Of a DNA stretch of 64,000 nt, positions 23,304-31,669 are shown piece after piece (the stretch's first letter is position 1; each line of letters starts with the position of its first letter). A program made the translations under genes and the position numbers. Location of the stretch: NCBI GenBank assembly GCA_028284125.1, contig JANQSI010000023.1, positions 1 to 64,000 of the forward strand. Direction: 5' to 3'. This DNA is from Cyclobacteriaceae bacterium. GTDB taxonomy: Bacteria; Bacteroidota; Bacteroidia; Cytophagales; Cyclobacteriaceae. The notes under the pieces are model-generated. The model was not told the DNA's origin. It saw nothing but the letters and a program-made list of their open reading frames with translations, and made no database searches.

Positions 23304-23377
23304 CTCTCCCTCTTGGGCTCGAACCAAGGACCCTCTGATTAACAGTCAGATGCTCTAACCAGCTGAGCTAAGGGAGA
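23304..23377 (-). tRNA. tRNA-Asn (anticodon GTT)
   Basis: 74 nt cloverleaf on the minus strand: acceptor TCTCCCT/AGGGAGA with discriminator G, D arm TAGCTCAGCTGGTTAGAGCA, anticodon loop CTGTTAA giving GTT, and T arm GGTTCGAGCCC. CCA is not encoded. The 3' 38 nt occur again at 22936-22973. Confidence 0.95.
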
Positions 23378-23456
23378 ATGTCCTTCAAAAAGGTCTGCAA
23401 ATTTATACTTATGATCTGGACCCGAAAAACTTTTCTTAAAAAAATACTTTCCAATC

Positions 23457-25532
23457 TTATCTGATGATTGAAATTTTCCTCAGGACGGGTTGTCGATCAG
23501 GGAATTCAATTCTAACAAAGTACAATCCAGGTTCTGCACTTGCTTGAATATGTAAGTTTTTATTAGAAGCCAGTTTTTCATTAATCACCCAACTCTCAAT
23601 GGTCTCTCCACTTAATGAAATAAGCTCAAGTCTAAGTTGGGTCGAAAAAACATTGGGTAATTGAATGTTAAACATGCCGCTGGTTGGGTTCGGGTAGATA
23701 ATGAAATTTTCGTCGTGACCAAGGCCCGCGACCACCTGATTAACACTTATGGAAGTGACATTACTGAAGCCCGATTGATTCACTCCATCTGAAGCTATCA
23801 CTCGATAATAAAAGGTCCCGGATTCCAATACTTCATCATCAGTATAGGTGTATGTTCCAGTATCAATCTGGAAGATCTCGACTGAAGAAAAATCTTCGGA
23901 ATCCGATCTTTCCAAAATGAATCCAGTTTCATTGGTCGACATGTGTCCCCAGCCTAGTTTCCTTCCCTCAGCCTCAAGGTCTTCCAAAGTCAGCAATCCT
24001 GGAGCATGAAGCACATCATTGTCTTCAATTGTAATGACTTGATTCGCTGAAATATCTGTCATTGTCGTTTTCTCTCCACCTGGCCAAAGGATGACAACCT
24101 CATCCACTATTGAGTTTTCACCTAACCCAAAGAAAGCTTCGGCAGGTTCCTGACCATAAAAGCTATTGCCTGCGGTAATCGCTCTTGATTGAACAACAGA
24201 ACCAATTTTGATGCTCACTTTGCTACCAATTGCCCAGTGATTCGCTCCCTTCATCCGAGGTTTTACTACCAAGTAATTACCAAACGTCGATTGCTCGTTG
24301 AGTTGATTTTCGTATAGTTTAACTGCAACAGGATCCTGATCAGACTTTAATGTCTGAACCATGTCCAGGTCCCCGTCTTGATCATAATCAAAGGAAATCA
24401 AAGTAGTGGCATCAAAATTCGTATTGAATCGAACCTCTTCTGAAATTTCAGTGAAGGTCAAGTCCCCATTGTTCTTCCAAAATTTTGCTTTGTCATCAAT
24501 TTCATACATAGCGACTGGTCCATTAGTAGCAGCTAGATCCAGCAACATATCATTGTCAGCGTCTAAGAACGTGATGCCCCAGCCCCAGCCTCCTGCACTT
24601 ACTCCTGCTGATTTTGAAACCTCATCGAAAAGAAATTGATCTTCATTGCTTTTGTTTTCGAAAAGTGCATTGTGTTTCCCAGGCAAGTCTCGCTCAATGT
24701 TGGTGGTATAAATATCTAAGTCATCGTCATTATCGAAATCTCCAAGAGAAGCACCCATGTCATTAGCTGTATTATCTAAACTAAGTGTTTCGCCAATTTC
24801 ATCAAATGAGCCATCCGCATTGTTCCTCCAAAAAAGATTCGCATCATTATCAACTGTGAGGTAAATGTCTGCCCAACCATTTCCGCTAAGATCAAAGATC
24901 AACGGTTGCCAATAATCCGAAAGTTCGGATATTCCCATTTCTTCAGAAATGTCTTCAAACGATCCATCGCCATTGTTTCTGAACAAGAAGACATCTCCAT
25001 TCCAGTAATCAAAGACAAGATCTAAAAAACCATCGTTATTGATATCTCCGGCAGCCACGCCTCCAAACACTCCATCCACCTCTTTTCCTGAAACCAGCCC
25101 AGATAATGAAGTTACATCTGAAAATGACCCATCTTCTTGTTGTTCAAACAGTCGGATGTATTCGGTATCCGGACAATCTCCAGAAGCTCCCAGGCAATCA
25201 CCAGCCACCAAAAGATCCTGTAAATGATCTCCGTTGAAGTCAAACCAAAGTGAAGTTCGACTATTTGTAGAAATAGAAACTAAGGATTCGACTAACTCAA
25301 AACTTCCGTTTCCAAGATTGCGGTAGAGTAAATTATCAGAGTTTCCATTTGTTGAAATGTACAAATCAATATCACCGTCATTATCAAAATCAGCAGCAGA
25401 AGCTCCACTTCCATAAACACTTGCTGGAGTGAATGTAGGAAATCCTTTCAATGAGGTTACATCAGTAAACTGAACTTGAGAAATTCCCCAACTGGATAGC
25501 AGCAGGGCAAACAGCGCTAGAAAAGTCTTCAT
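23457..25532 (-). CDS. T9SS-secreted FG-GAP/VCBS protein with ASPIC/UnbV domain
   Basis: 691 residues from the ATG at 25532 (MKTFLALFALLLSSWGISQ, signal peptide). Several FG-GAP/VCBS calcium-binding repeats are visible, for example DFDNDGDIDLYIS and NNDGFLDLVFDYWNGD. An ASPIC/UnbV domain follows (FFGLGENSIVDEVVILWPGG), a pairing typical of CRTAC1-like proteins. Next comes a fibronectin type III-like segment (FILERS...TFYYRVIAS) and a type A T9SS sorting domain (FIIYPNPTSGMFNIQLP to the basic end). It is probably exported across the outer membrane and anchored or released at the surface; any ligand is unknown. It is transcribed away from hsp20. Confidence 0.88.
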   Translation of the reverse strand: MKTFLALFALLLSSWGISQVQFTDVTSLKGFPTFTPASVYGSGASAADFDNDGDIDLYISTNGNSDNLLYRNLGNGSFELVESLVSISTNSRTSLWFDFNGDHLQDLLVAGDCLGASGDCPDTEYIRLFEQQEDGSFSDVTSLSGLVSGKEVDGVFGGVAAGDINNDGFLDLVFDYWNGDVFLFRNNGDGSFEDISEEMGISELSDYWQPLIFDLSGNGWADIYLTVDNDANLFWRNNADGSFDEIGETLSLDNTANDMGASLGDFDNDDDLDIYTTNIERDLPGKHNALFENKSNEDQFLFDEVSKSAGVSAGGWGWGITFLDADNDMLLDLAATNGPVAMYEIDDKAKFWKNNGDLTFTEISEEVRFNTNFDATTLISFDYDQDGDLDMVQTLKSDQDPVAVKLYENQLNEQSTFGNYLVVKPRMKGANHWAIGSKVSIKIGSVVQSRAITAGNSFYGQEPAEAFFGLGENSIVDEVVILWPGGEKTTMTDISANQVITIEDNDVLHAPGLLTLEDLEAEGRKLGWGHMSTNETGFILERSDSEDFSSVEIFQIDTGTYTYTDDEVLESGTFYYRVIASDGVNQSGFSNVTSISVNQVVAGLGHDENFIIYPNPTSGMFNIQLPNVFSTQLRLELISLSGETIESWVINEKLASNKNLHIQASAEPGLYFVRIEFPDRQPVLRKISIIR

Positions 25533-25614
25533 ACCTGACGCAAATATAGGTTGCGCTCTTGAGTAGACTCTTGACACTTTTTCTAGAAATGGGTATACAA
25601 ATTTTTACGAAATG

Positions 25615-25668
25615 CGCCAAAATGACATTTATTTTAAATCCTCTTATCGAAAATACGCCAAAATGGCA
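25615..25668. promoter_or_regulatory. Two phased palindromic sites upstream of hsp20
   Basis: CGCCAAAATGRCA occurs at 25615-25627 (R is A) and 25656-25668 (R is G), 41 bp apart or close to four helical turns. The second contains the perfect palindrome GCCA-AAA-TGGC. The sites lie between the divergent starts at 25532 and 25751, about 85-135 bp upstream of hsp20. They are candidate operators, and the protein that binds them is unknown. Confidence 0.5.
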
Positions 25669-25750
25669 TAAAAATTAGTTAAAAAATCAGATGGTACGGT
25701 ATTCGATCAATGATGAGAAAAAGAATTTGAAAATCTAAATACAAATAAAA

Positions 25751-26179
25751 ATGGGACTTATAAAGTACAACACAAATGATTACAGACCTGCTAGCTTCAG
25801 AAGCTTGGTGGATCGGTTTTTCAACGAAGATTTTGGAGGTGGATCGGTTCCAGCATTCACCCCAAAAGTGGATATCGCAGAAACTGATAAAGAATTTGAA
25901 GTTCAATTGCATATCCCAGGTGTGAAAAAAGATGAGATCAACATTGATTTAAATGAGAATGCCTTGAGCATTAGTGGAGAGAGAAAATTCGAAAACGAGA
26001 AAAATGAAAAGAATTTTCACAGTGTAGAAAGCTATTTCGGATCATTCAAGAGAACATTCCATTTACCCGATACAATTAACAGGGATAAAATTGACGCAAG
26101 TTATCAGGACGGAATTTTGGTTGTGAAACTTCCAAAGGATGTCCAGAAATCAACAAAGAAACAAATTTCGATTAAGTAG
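25751..26179 (+). CDS. Small heat shock protein, Hsp20/alpha-crystallin family
   Basis: 142 residues with the alpha-crystallin domain at about 36-135. It starts FTPKVDIAETDKEFEVQLHI and includes the conserved DGILVVKLPK, with a C-terminal I-x-I motif in KQISIK. This cytoplasmic ATP-independent holdase keeps unfolding proteins soluble during heat or other stress. It is monocistronic: a terminator lies 24 bp after the stop and the next gene has its own upstream region. The paired palindromes upstream suggest stress regulation. The following gene is an HtrA protease, so the pair covers cytoplasmic and envelope protein quality control. Confidence 0.95.
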   Translation: MGLIKYNTNDYRPASFRSLVDRFFNEDFGGGSVPAFTPKVDIAETDKEFEVQLHIPGVKKDEINIDLNENALSISGERKFENEKNEKNFHSVESYFGSFKRTFHLPDTINRDKIDASYQDGILVVKLPKDVQKSTKKQISIK

Positions 26180-26203
26180 TTTTTTTTGAGTTAGGTAGAG
26201 TAG

Positions 26204-26237
26204 GGTCGGTCCGCGTCTTGTGGGCTGACCTTTTTTT
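26204..26237 (+). terminator. Terminator after hsp20
   Basis: GGTCGGTCC pairs with GGGCTGACC (two G-T pairs) around a 9-base loop, followed by seven T residues. Confidence 0.85.
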
Positions 26238-26324
26238 GTTAAGCTTCGTTAAAAGGATATCAATTCTCTTATGTTTTGCAAAACAAAGGGTATTGCTTTA
26301 CGATAAATAAGTAAATTCTGTGAT

Positions 26325-27788
26325 ATGAGTAAAAGAAGTCTAATGATAGCGATGGTATTCTCATCTGTTTTCGGTGGGGCCGTCGCGCTTGTGGGGTATT
26401 CCTTTTTTGTCCCGAAACAAACCATTATCCAACAAACAGCTGAACGAAATCCGCTGGCATTAACGAACTACGTTTTTGATTCTTCGGATTTTATCGTTCC
26501 CGAGGGATTAAACTTTGTTTTTGCAGCAAAAAATGCAACACCATCCGTTGTTCATATCAGAACAAGATATTCAAGCTCAGCCGGTGCAAAAAGTCCTTTC
26601 AATGATTTGTTCAGGGAGTATTTTGGAGATCGAAACAATGGCGGTCAGAACTATTCGCGAGGTGCCGGATCTGGAGTAGTGATTTCATCTGACGGTTACA
26701 TAGTCACAAACAATCATGTTATTGACGATGCTTCAGAAATTGAGGTCGTCTTGAATGATAACAGAAGCTATGAAGCCAAAGTCGTAGGAGTTGACGGCTC
26801 GACGGACTTAGCGGTTATAAAAATCAAAGAAGATAATCTCGTTCCGATCAATTATGGTAGTTCTGAAAACATTCAAATAGGAGAATGGGTGCTTGCCATC
26901 GGTAATCCATTCGAGTTCCGATCAACTGTAACAGCTGGGATTATCAGCGCCAAAAGTCGTAACATCCAAATTCTGGAATCAAGAGATAGAATTGAGTCAT
27001 TTATTCAAACTGATGCTGCGGTGAACCCTGGTAATAGTGGTGGGGCTTTGGTCAATCTAAATGGCGAACTAATAGGAATTAACACGGCAATTGCCTCTCC
27101 TTCAGGTGCATTTGCCGGATATTCATTTGCAGTTCCTTCATCATTGGTAAGAAAAGTAGTGGATGATTTAGTGGAGTACGGAACGGTTCAACGAGCATTG
27201 CTTGGAATAAATATCACTGACGTAAGCGCACAATTGGCAGAAGCAGAAGATCTTGATGTAGTTAAGGGCGTTTATGTGGCAGGTGTAGGAGATAATAGTG
27301 CTGCAGACATTGCAGGCCTTGAACGTGGAGATGTAATTGTTGCAATCGATAATGTTGATGTAAATAATGTGGCTGAGCTTCAAGAGCAAGTGGCAATCAA
27401 TCGGCCTGGAGACAAGGTTCTGGTAAGATACATTCGGGATGGAGTTCAACGAGAAGTGGAGGCCACGCTTAGAAATTCTTCTGGCACTACAGAAATTGTT
27501 GCCGCTACTTCAGAATTTGAAACAGAAGGAGCAATTTTCGCTGATGTTTCTGAAGAACTAGTAGAAAGCCTTGAAATCGAAGGAGGGGTTCAAGTTACTG
27601 ACCTATCGAATGGAAAATGGAAAGAAGCTGGATTGAAAGAAGGATTTATTATCACAAGAATCGATAAACAAAGAATTAAGGAATTGGATGATTTCAGAAG
27701 ATTTCTCAACCAACCAAGTTCAGATGGAATCTTGATTGAAGGAGTTTATCCAAATGGCGATAAGGCCTATTACGGCTTAGGTTTGTAA
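26325..27788 (+). CDS. degP: HtrA/DegP-family periplasmic serine protease
   Basis: 487 residues with an N-terminal membrane-spanning or signal segment (about 5-30), then the trypsin-like domain. The catalytic triad is visible as His131 (TNNHVIDDA), Asp161 (STDLAVIKI) and Ser238 (NPGNSGGAL). Two PDZ domains follow: one around 285-385 with GVYVAGVGDNSAADIAGLERGD, and a shorter one from about 395 to the end with GLKEGFIITRIDK. This is the standard chaperone-protease that degrades misfolded envelope proteins. It stands alone between two terminators. I could not identify a clean promoter box upstream. Confidence 0.93.
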   Translation: MSKRSLMIAMVFSSVFGGAVALVGYSFFVPKQTIIQQTAERNPLALTNYVFDSSDFIVPEGLNFVFAAKNATPSVVHIRTRYSSSAGAKSPFNDLFREYFGDRNNGGQNYSRGAGSGVVISSDGYIVTNNHVIDDASEIEVVLNDNRSYEAKVVGVDGSTDLAVIKIKEDNLVPINYGSSENIQIGEWVLAIGNPFEFRSTVTAGIISAKSRNIQILESRDRIESFIQTDAAVNPGNSGGALVNLNGELIGINTAIASPSGAFAGYSFAVPSSLVRKVVDDLVEYGTVQRALLGINITDVSAQLAEAEDLDVVKGVYVAGVGDNSAADIAGLERGDVIVAIDNVDVNNVAELQEQVAINRPGDKVLVRYIRDGVQREVEATLRNSSGTTEIVAATSEFETEGAIFADVSEELVESLEIEGGVQVTDLSNGKWKEAGLKEGFIITRIDKQRIKELDDFRRFLNQPSSDGILIEGVYPNGDKAYYGLGL

Positions 27789-27809
27789 TCAGTGATTAGA
27801 AAGAAAATC

Positions 27810-27838
27810 AAGTCCGTCAGAAATGGCGGACTTTTTTT
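27810..27838 (+). terminator. Terminator after the HtrA gene
   Basis: A 10 bp stem (AAGTCCGTCA with TGGCGGACTT, one G-T pair) is closed by a GAAA tetraloop and followed by a run of T residues. Confidence 0.9.
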
Positions 27839-27855
27839 ATGGATAATTTCGTACC

Positions 27856-28968
27856 ATGTACGATGCTGCGATTATTGGTGGAGGTTTGGCTGGTTTAGTC
27901 AATGCAATACTTCTAAGGAAACAAGGCCACTCGGTCATTCTTTTTGAAGAAAAAGAATATCCATTCCATCGGGTATGTGGTGAGTACATTTCCAATGAAG
28001 TTATTCCATTCCTTAAGTCTCACGATTTATTTCCTCAGGAGTTAAATCCATCGAACATCACGAAATTTCGACTTTCTTCAACTTCAGGAAAGCTTCTCAA
28101 AATGAATCTTGATCTCGGTGGTTTTGGAATTAGTCGCTATGCATTTGATCAGTGGTTGGTAAACAAGGCGAAAGAGTTGGGAGTTGAGCTTCATGAAAAA
28201 GAACGAGTCAACGTGATCACTTTCGAAAACGATACTCATCAATTGACCACAGGAATTGGCACTTACAAATCAAAACTCTTGATAGGTTCCTTTGGCAAAA
28301 AAGCTCGACTAGACAATGAACTCAACCGGAAATTTGTTTCAAAGAAATCTCCTTATATCGGCATCAAGTACCATATAAAAACGGACTTGGTCGCCGGAGA
28401 TGTGATCGAACTTCATAATTTTTCAAGAGGCTACTGTGGAGTCAGCAAAGTCGAAAACGAAACGTTCAACATATGCTACCTCTCCCACCGAGATAATCTC
28501 AAAAAGTATAAGGACATTCCTGTTATGGAAAAGGAGATCCTTCACAAAAATCCTTTTCTAAAAAGATTGTTGACTGAGTCAGAATTTCTATTTGAAAAGC
28601 CGGTCGTTATCAATGAGATTTCGTTCGAAAAAAAAGAGCCCGTATTTAATCATATTTTGATGTCAGGTGATTCTGCTGGAATGATCACTCCACTTTGTGG
28701 AAATGGAATGGCTATGGCAATTCATTCTGCCAAGATTTTGAGTGAATTGGCAGTAGAATTTTTATCAGGAAATATTGACAGGAAAAAGCTAGAAGAAAAC
28801 TATTCATCAGCCTGGAATTCCACCTTTTCAGCAAGGCATTGGGCAGGAAGGAAAATTCAAAAATTATTTGGAGCACCAGCTTCATCGGAGTTTGCCGTCA
28901 GTTTAGGCAAAGGCTTTCAACCCATAGCAAAATACTTGATGAGTAAAACTCATGGGCAGCCTTTTTAG
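27856..28968 (+). CDS. FAD-dependent oxidoreductase, geranylgeranyl reductase-like
   Basis: 370 residues. The Rossmann motif GGGLAGLVNAILLRKQG at the N-terminus binds FAD. FHRVCGEYISNE follows, as in the geranylgeranyl reductase/phenol hydroxylase-like group, and the second FAD motif is GDSAGMITPLCGNGMAMAI near 275. The protein is soluble and probably hydroxylates or reduces a lipid or polyketide intermediate. Its stop overlaps the stop of the convergent UbiA gene by 4 bp (TTAG). The chalcone-synthase-like gene and a methyltransferase are just beyond, so I place it in that biosynthetic cluster as a tailoring enzyme (inference). Confidence 0.85.
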   Translation: MYDAAIIGGGLAGLVNAILLRKQGHSVILFEEKEYPFHRVCGEYISNEVIPFLKSHDLFPQELNPSNITKFRLSSTSGKLLKMNLDLGGFGISRYAFDQWLVNKAKELGVELHEKERVNVITFENDTHQLTTGIGTYKSKLLIGSFGKKARLDNELNRKFVSKKSPYIGIKYHIKTDLVAGDVIELHNFSRGYCGVSKVENETFNICYLSHRDNLKKYKDIPVMEKEILHKNPFLKRLLTESEFLFEKPVVINEISFEKKEPVFNHILMSGDSAGMITPLCGNGMAMAIHSAKILSELAVEFLSGNIDRKKLEENYSSAWNSTFSARHWAGRKIQKLFGAPASSEFAVSLGKGFQPIAKYLMSKTHGQPF

Positions 28969-29825
28969 AACAGCCACCAAACAAGAAAGAATAAATTCAA
29001 ACAAGCAGCAGAAACAAAATTGAGCCTCATAGTAGACTTGAAATCTGCTTCACCAGAATCTTTCCTCACCCTAACATACCAACTCATAAAGTAGATGAGC
29101 ACTGGCCCCATAAATACGAAAAACCAAATCGTGCTGACTAAAGAAGTATAGGTATAGAAGTAATATCCAAAACCTACCATTGCCAGAGAAAACATCAAAG
29201 CAGTAAAATGAAAAGTGCCCCTGATTCCCAACATTCTACTGATGGTTCGATCTCCTCGTTTTCCATCTTCTTCATGTTGATACACCTGTGTCATAGGATA
29301 AGATCCGAGCAAAAGGGCGGAACTGAGGATGGCAGGAAGTTGAATTTCCAGAACCCAGATTTCAGACAACAAGATCTCCTTGAGTCCGATAATACAAGCC
29401 ATGAAGGTGAAATATCCCTGGAAGATTCCAGCGGCCAACCAACCAATGATCGGGAATTTCTTCAAGCGAACAGACGGATGACTGTAGGCCTTTGATACAA
29501 GACCATAAATGAAAATCAGAATCATAAATTCAATGGAGATGAGTAATGCCAAACCGAGCCCAAGAAGATCGAATCCTAATGATACCCAATACAACTCTTT
29601 TGAAACCGGAGGAGGATTTTCCAAGCCGCCAATACTTTTTTCATCTTTATCAAAGTATGAATTGTAACCATTACTGGCCGGATAGATCAGAAGGTGGAGA
29701 ATAACGAAGATGAGAAAGAAATTGAACCAGTCTATTTCGTCAGCAATTGCAGTTGCAAAAAGGAAAACAGGCAGAAGAAAAAAGGAAAACGGAATTCGTA
29801 AATGAAGAAAAGTAGACTTTTTCAT
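28965..29825 (-). CDS. UbiA-family prenyltransferase
   Basis: 286 residues from the ATG at 29825 (MKKSTFLHLRIPFSF); an upstream in-frame ATG at 29891 would overlap the divergent gene and is unlikely. About eight or nine membrane helices are seen. The first Asp-rich motif N-x-x-N-x-x-x-D-x-D is at about residues 52-61 (NGYNSYFDKD), and the second lies in EEDGKRGDRT after YPMTQVYQH. UbiA enzymes transfer an isoprenoid chain to an aromatic ring in the membrane. Lying between an FAD oxidoreductase and a type III polyketide synthase, it may prenylate the polyketide product; a quinone role is the alternative. Confidence 0.85.
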   Translation of the reverse strand: MKKSTFLHLRIPFSFFLLPVFLFATAIADEIDWFNFFLIFVILHLLIYPASNGYNSYFDKDEKSIGGLENPPPVSKELYWVSLGFDLLGLGLALLISIEFMILIFIYGLVSKAYSHPSVRLKKFPIIGWLAAGIFQGYFTFMACIIGLKEILLSEIWVLEIQLPAILSSALLLGSYPMTQVYQHEEDGKRGDRTISRMLGIRGTFHFTALMFSLAMVGFGYYFYTYTSLVSTIWFFVFMGPVLIYFMSWYVRVRKDSGEADFKSTMRLNFVSAACLNLFFLVWWLF

Positions 29826-29833
29826 GCGGATTC

Positions 29834-29861
29834 TTAACCAGCTGAAGGTAAAGTTGGTTAA
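29834..29861. promoter_or_regulatory. Inverted repeat in the divergent promoter of the polyketide cluster
   Basis: TTAACCA (29834-29840) and TGGTTAA (29855-29861) form a perfect 7 bp inverted repeat with half-site centres 21 bp apart, or two helical turns. It fills the 56 bp gap between the divergent UbiA and polyketide synthase starts, where an operator controlling both would lie. No regulator gene is adjacent. Confidence 0.4.
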
Positions 29862-29881
29862 TATTAAGTAAGTCCATTCAT

Positions 29882-30979
29882 ATGTCCACATATATTCATT
29901 CCATAGGCACTGCTTTACCTCCGTTCTCCACTGAGCAAGGAAATATTGCGGACTTTATGGTCAAACATCTGAAATTGACTTCTGAGGAGGAACGAGATCT
30001 GAGAGTTTTGTATCGAGCCAGCGGAATTCGAAACCGGTATTCGGTACTTGAAGATTTTGGAAAAAATTTGAATGGAAGAAGTTTTTTCAAAGAAGATGCC
30101 CAATTCCCAACCGCAAAACCGCGAATGGCGGTTTATCAGAAAAATGCATTGAAATTGGCCAGCGAGGCATCTAAAAATGCGATCAAGGAAGCTAAGCTTG
30201 ACAAAAGGAACATCTCTCACTTGATCACCATCAGCTGCACAGGAATGTATGCGCCTGGTTTGGATATTGAACTGATCGAAGAACTGGGACTTCAAACCCA
30301 TACCAAAAGAACATCCATCAATTTCATGGGATGTTATGCCTCGTTTAATGGGCTAAAAATGGCAGATCAAATACTGCGGGCCGATCCTGATTCTTCCGTT
30401 TTGATGGTTTGTGTGGAACTATGCAGTATTCACCTCCAGGAGAAAAAAGATGAGGAGAATCTTTTGGCAAATGCCATTTTCGGAGATGGTGCAGCGGCTC
30501 TTGTTTTAAACTCGAAACCATCAAACAAGTCGTTAAAAGTTGAAAATTTCTATAGCGATCTGGCCTTGTCAGGAAAGCAGGAAATGGGTTGGTACATTGG
30601 GGATTATGGATTTGAAATGAAATTGTCACCGAAGGTTCCCGATGTGATCAAAGACGGAATCGAAGAATTGACGAATAATCTTTTGGAAAACATTGACCTG
30701 AACTTATCGGACATTGACTTCTTTGCCATACACCCTGGCGGGAAGAGAATTTTGGATGTGATTGAGGAAAAGCTGAACATTACCAAAGATCAAAACCGAC
30801 ATGCCCGAGATACTTTAAGATCTTTTGGAAACATGTCTTCACCGACCGTCTTGTTTGTGATAAAATCAATCATGGATCAGGTCAACTCAGAAGATGATGG
30901 AAAACATCTATTAAGTTTCGCTTTTGGTCCGGGACTCACCTTAGAAAGTGCCGTACTCCAGGTAAAATGTGATGCTTAA
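29882..30979 (+). CDS. Type III polyketide synthase (chalcone/alkylresorcinol synthase-like)
   Basis: 365 residues with the complete Cys-His-Asn triad: Cys151 in SINFMGCYASFNGL, His284 in FFAIHPGGKRILD and Asn317 in RSFGNMSSPTVLF. The closing GFGPG-type loop reads FAFGPGLTLES. The enzyme is a homodimeric soluble ketosynthase that extends a starter acyl-CoA with malonyl-CoA and cyclises the product. Starter and ring pattern cannot be read from the sequence. The next gene, a methyltransferase, starts 8 bp inside the stop region, so they are coupled. Together with the UbiA and FAD genes this makes a small natural-product cluster. Confidence 0.93.
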   Translation: MSTYIHSIGTALPPFSTEQGNIADFMVKHLKLTSEEERDLRVLYRASGIRNRYSVLEDFGKNLNGRSFFKEDAQFPTAKPRMAVYQKNALKLASEASKNAIKEAKLDKRNISHLITISCTGMYAPGLDIELIEELGLQTHTKRTSINFMGCYASFNGLKMADQILRADPDSSVLMVCVELCSIHLQEKKDEENLLANAIFGDGAAALVLNSKPSNKSLKVENFYSDLALSGKQEMGWYIGDYGFEMKLSPKVPDVIKDGIEELTNNLLENIDLNLSDIDFFAIHPGGKRILDVIEEKLNITKDQNRHARDTLRSFGNMSSPTVLFVIKSIMDQVNSEDDGKHLLSFAFGPGLTLESAVLQVKCDA

Positions 30980-31658
30980 GGAGCGTTCTCAGGAAATCGA
31001 GATAATGGATGATCTGGAGATCTCGGGAGAGGTTGTTAATCAAACATTGCGAGAACTCAACACCATCAACAAATTTCTAGGTGGAAATCAAATCAGTGTT
31101 TCGGCTTTTAAGCAAATGGTAAAAGGCCAGGAAAAAGTCGTGCTCGCAGATCTTGGCTGTGGAGGTGGAGATATCATGATAGAAATGGCCAAATGGACTA
31201 GAAAGAAGAAAAAGGAAGCAGAATTCATTGGGATTGATGCTAATCCAAACATTGTTCAATTTGCAGAATCTAATTCAGCTAAATTTCCTGAAATCCAATA
31301 CAGGGCGATCAATATTTTGGAAAAAGAATTCACAGATCTAAAAGTCGATATCATTCATTGCTGTCTTTTCGTTCATCATTTTTCAAAATCAGAATTGGTC
31401 CAACTATTCAAGCAGTTCAAGAAACAAGCAAAAATTGGAGTGATCATCAATGATTTGCATAGACATCCGATTGCTTATTGGAGTATCAAATTTTTGACCT
31501 ATCTATTTTCCAGATCGACAATGGTCAGAAATGATGCAGCGATTTCAGTAGCAAGAGGCTTTAAAAAGAGTGAGCTGATTTCAATTTTGAATGAAGCCGG
31601 AATTACTAACTACAAACTTTCCTGGCAATGGGCTTTTCGCTGGAAATTAATTTTTTAG
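30972..31658 (+). CDS. SAM-dependent methyltransferase of the polyketide cluster
   Basis: 228 residues from the ATG at 30972, which overlaps the end of the polyketide synthase gene by 8 bp. Motif I is VLADLGCGGGD, followed by an acidic end of strand 2 (FIGIDANPNIV) and the HCCLFVHHFSKSEL strand typical of small-molecule class I methyltransferases. The DLHRHPIAYWSIKFL stretch is characteristic of a methyltransferase subgroup found beside type III polyketide synthases, in my recollection. It probably methylates the polyketide on O or C. Confidence 0.87.
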   Translation: MLKERSQEIEIMDDLEISGEVVNQTLRELNTINKFLGGNQISVSAFKQMVKGQEKVVLADLGCGGGDIMIEMAKWTRKKKKEAEFIGIDANPNIVQFAESNSAKFPEIQYRAINILEKEFTDLKVDIIHCCLFVHHFSKSELVQLFKQFKKQAKIGVIINDLHRHPIAYWSIKFLTYLFSRSTMVRNDAAISVARGFKKSELISILNEAGITNYKLSWQWAFRWKLIF

Positions 31659-31669
31659 TTTTCCATGAA

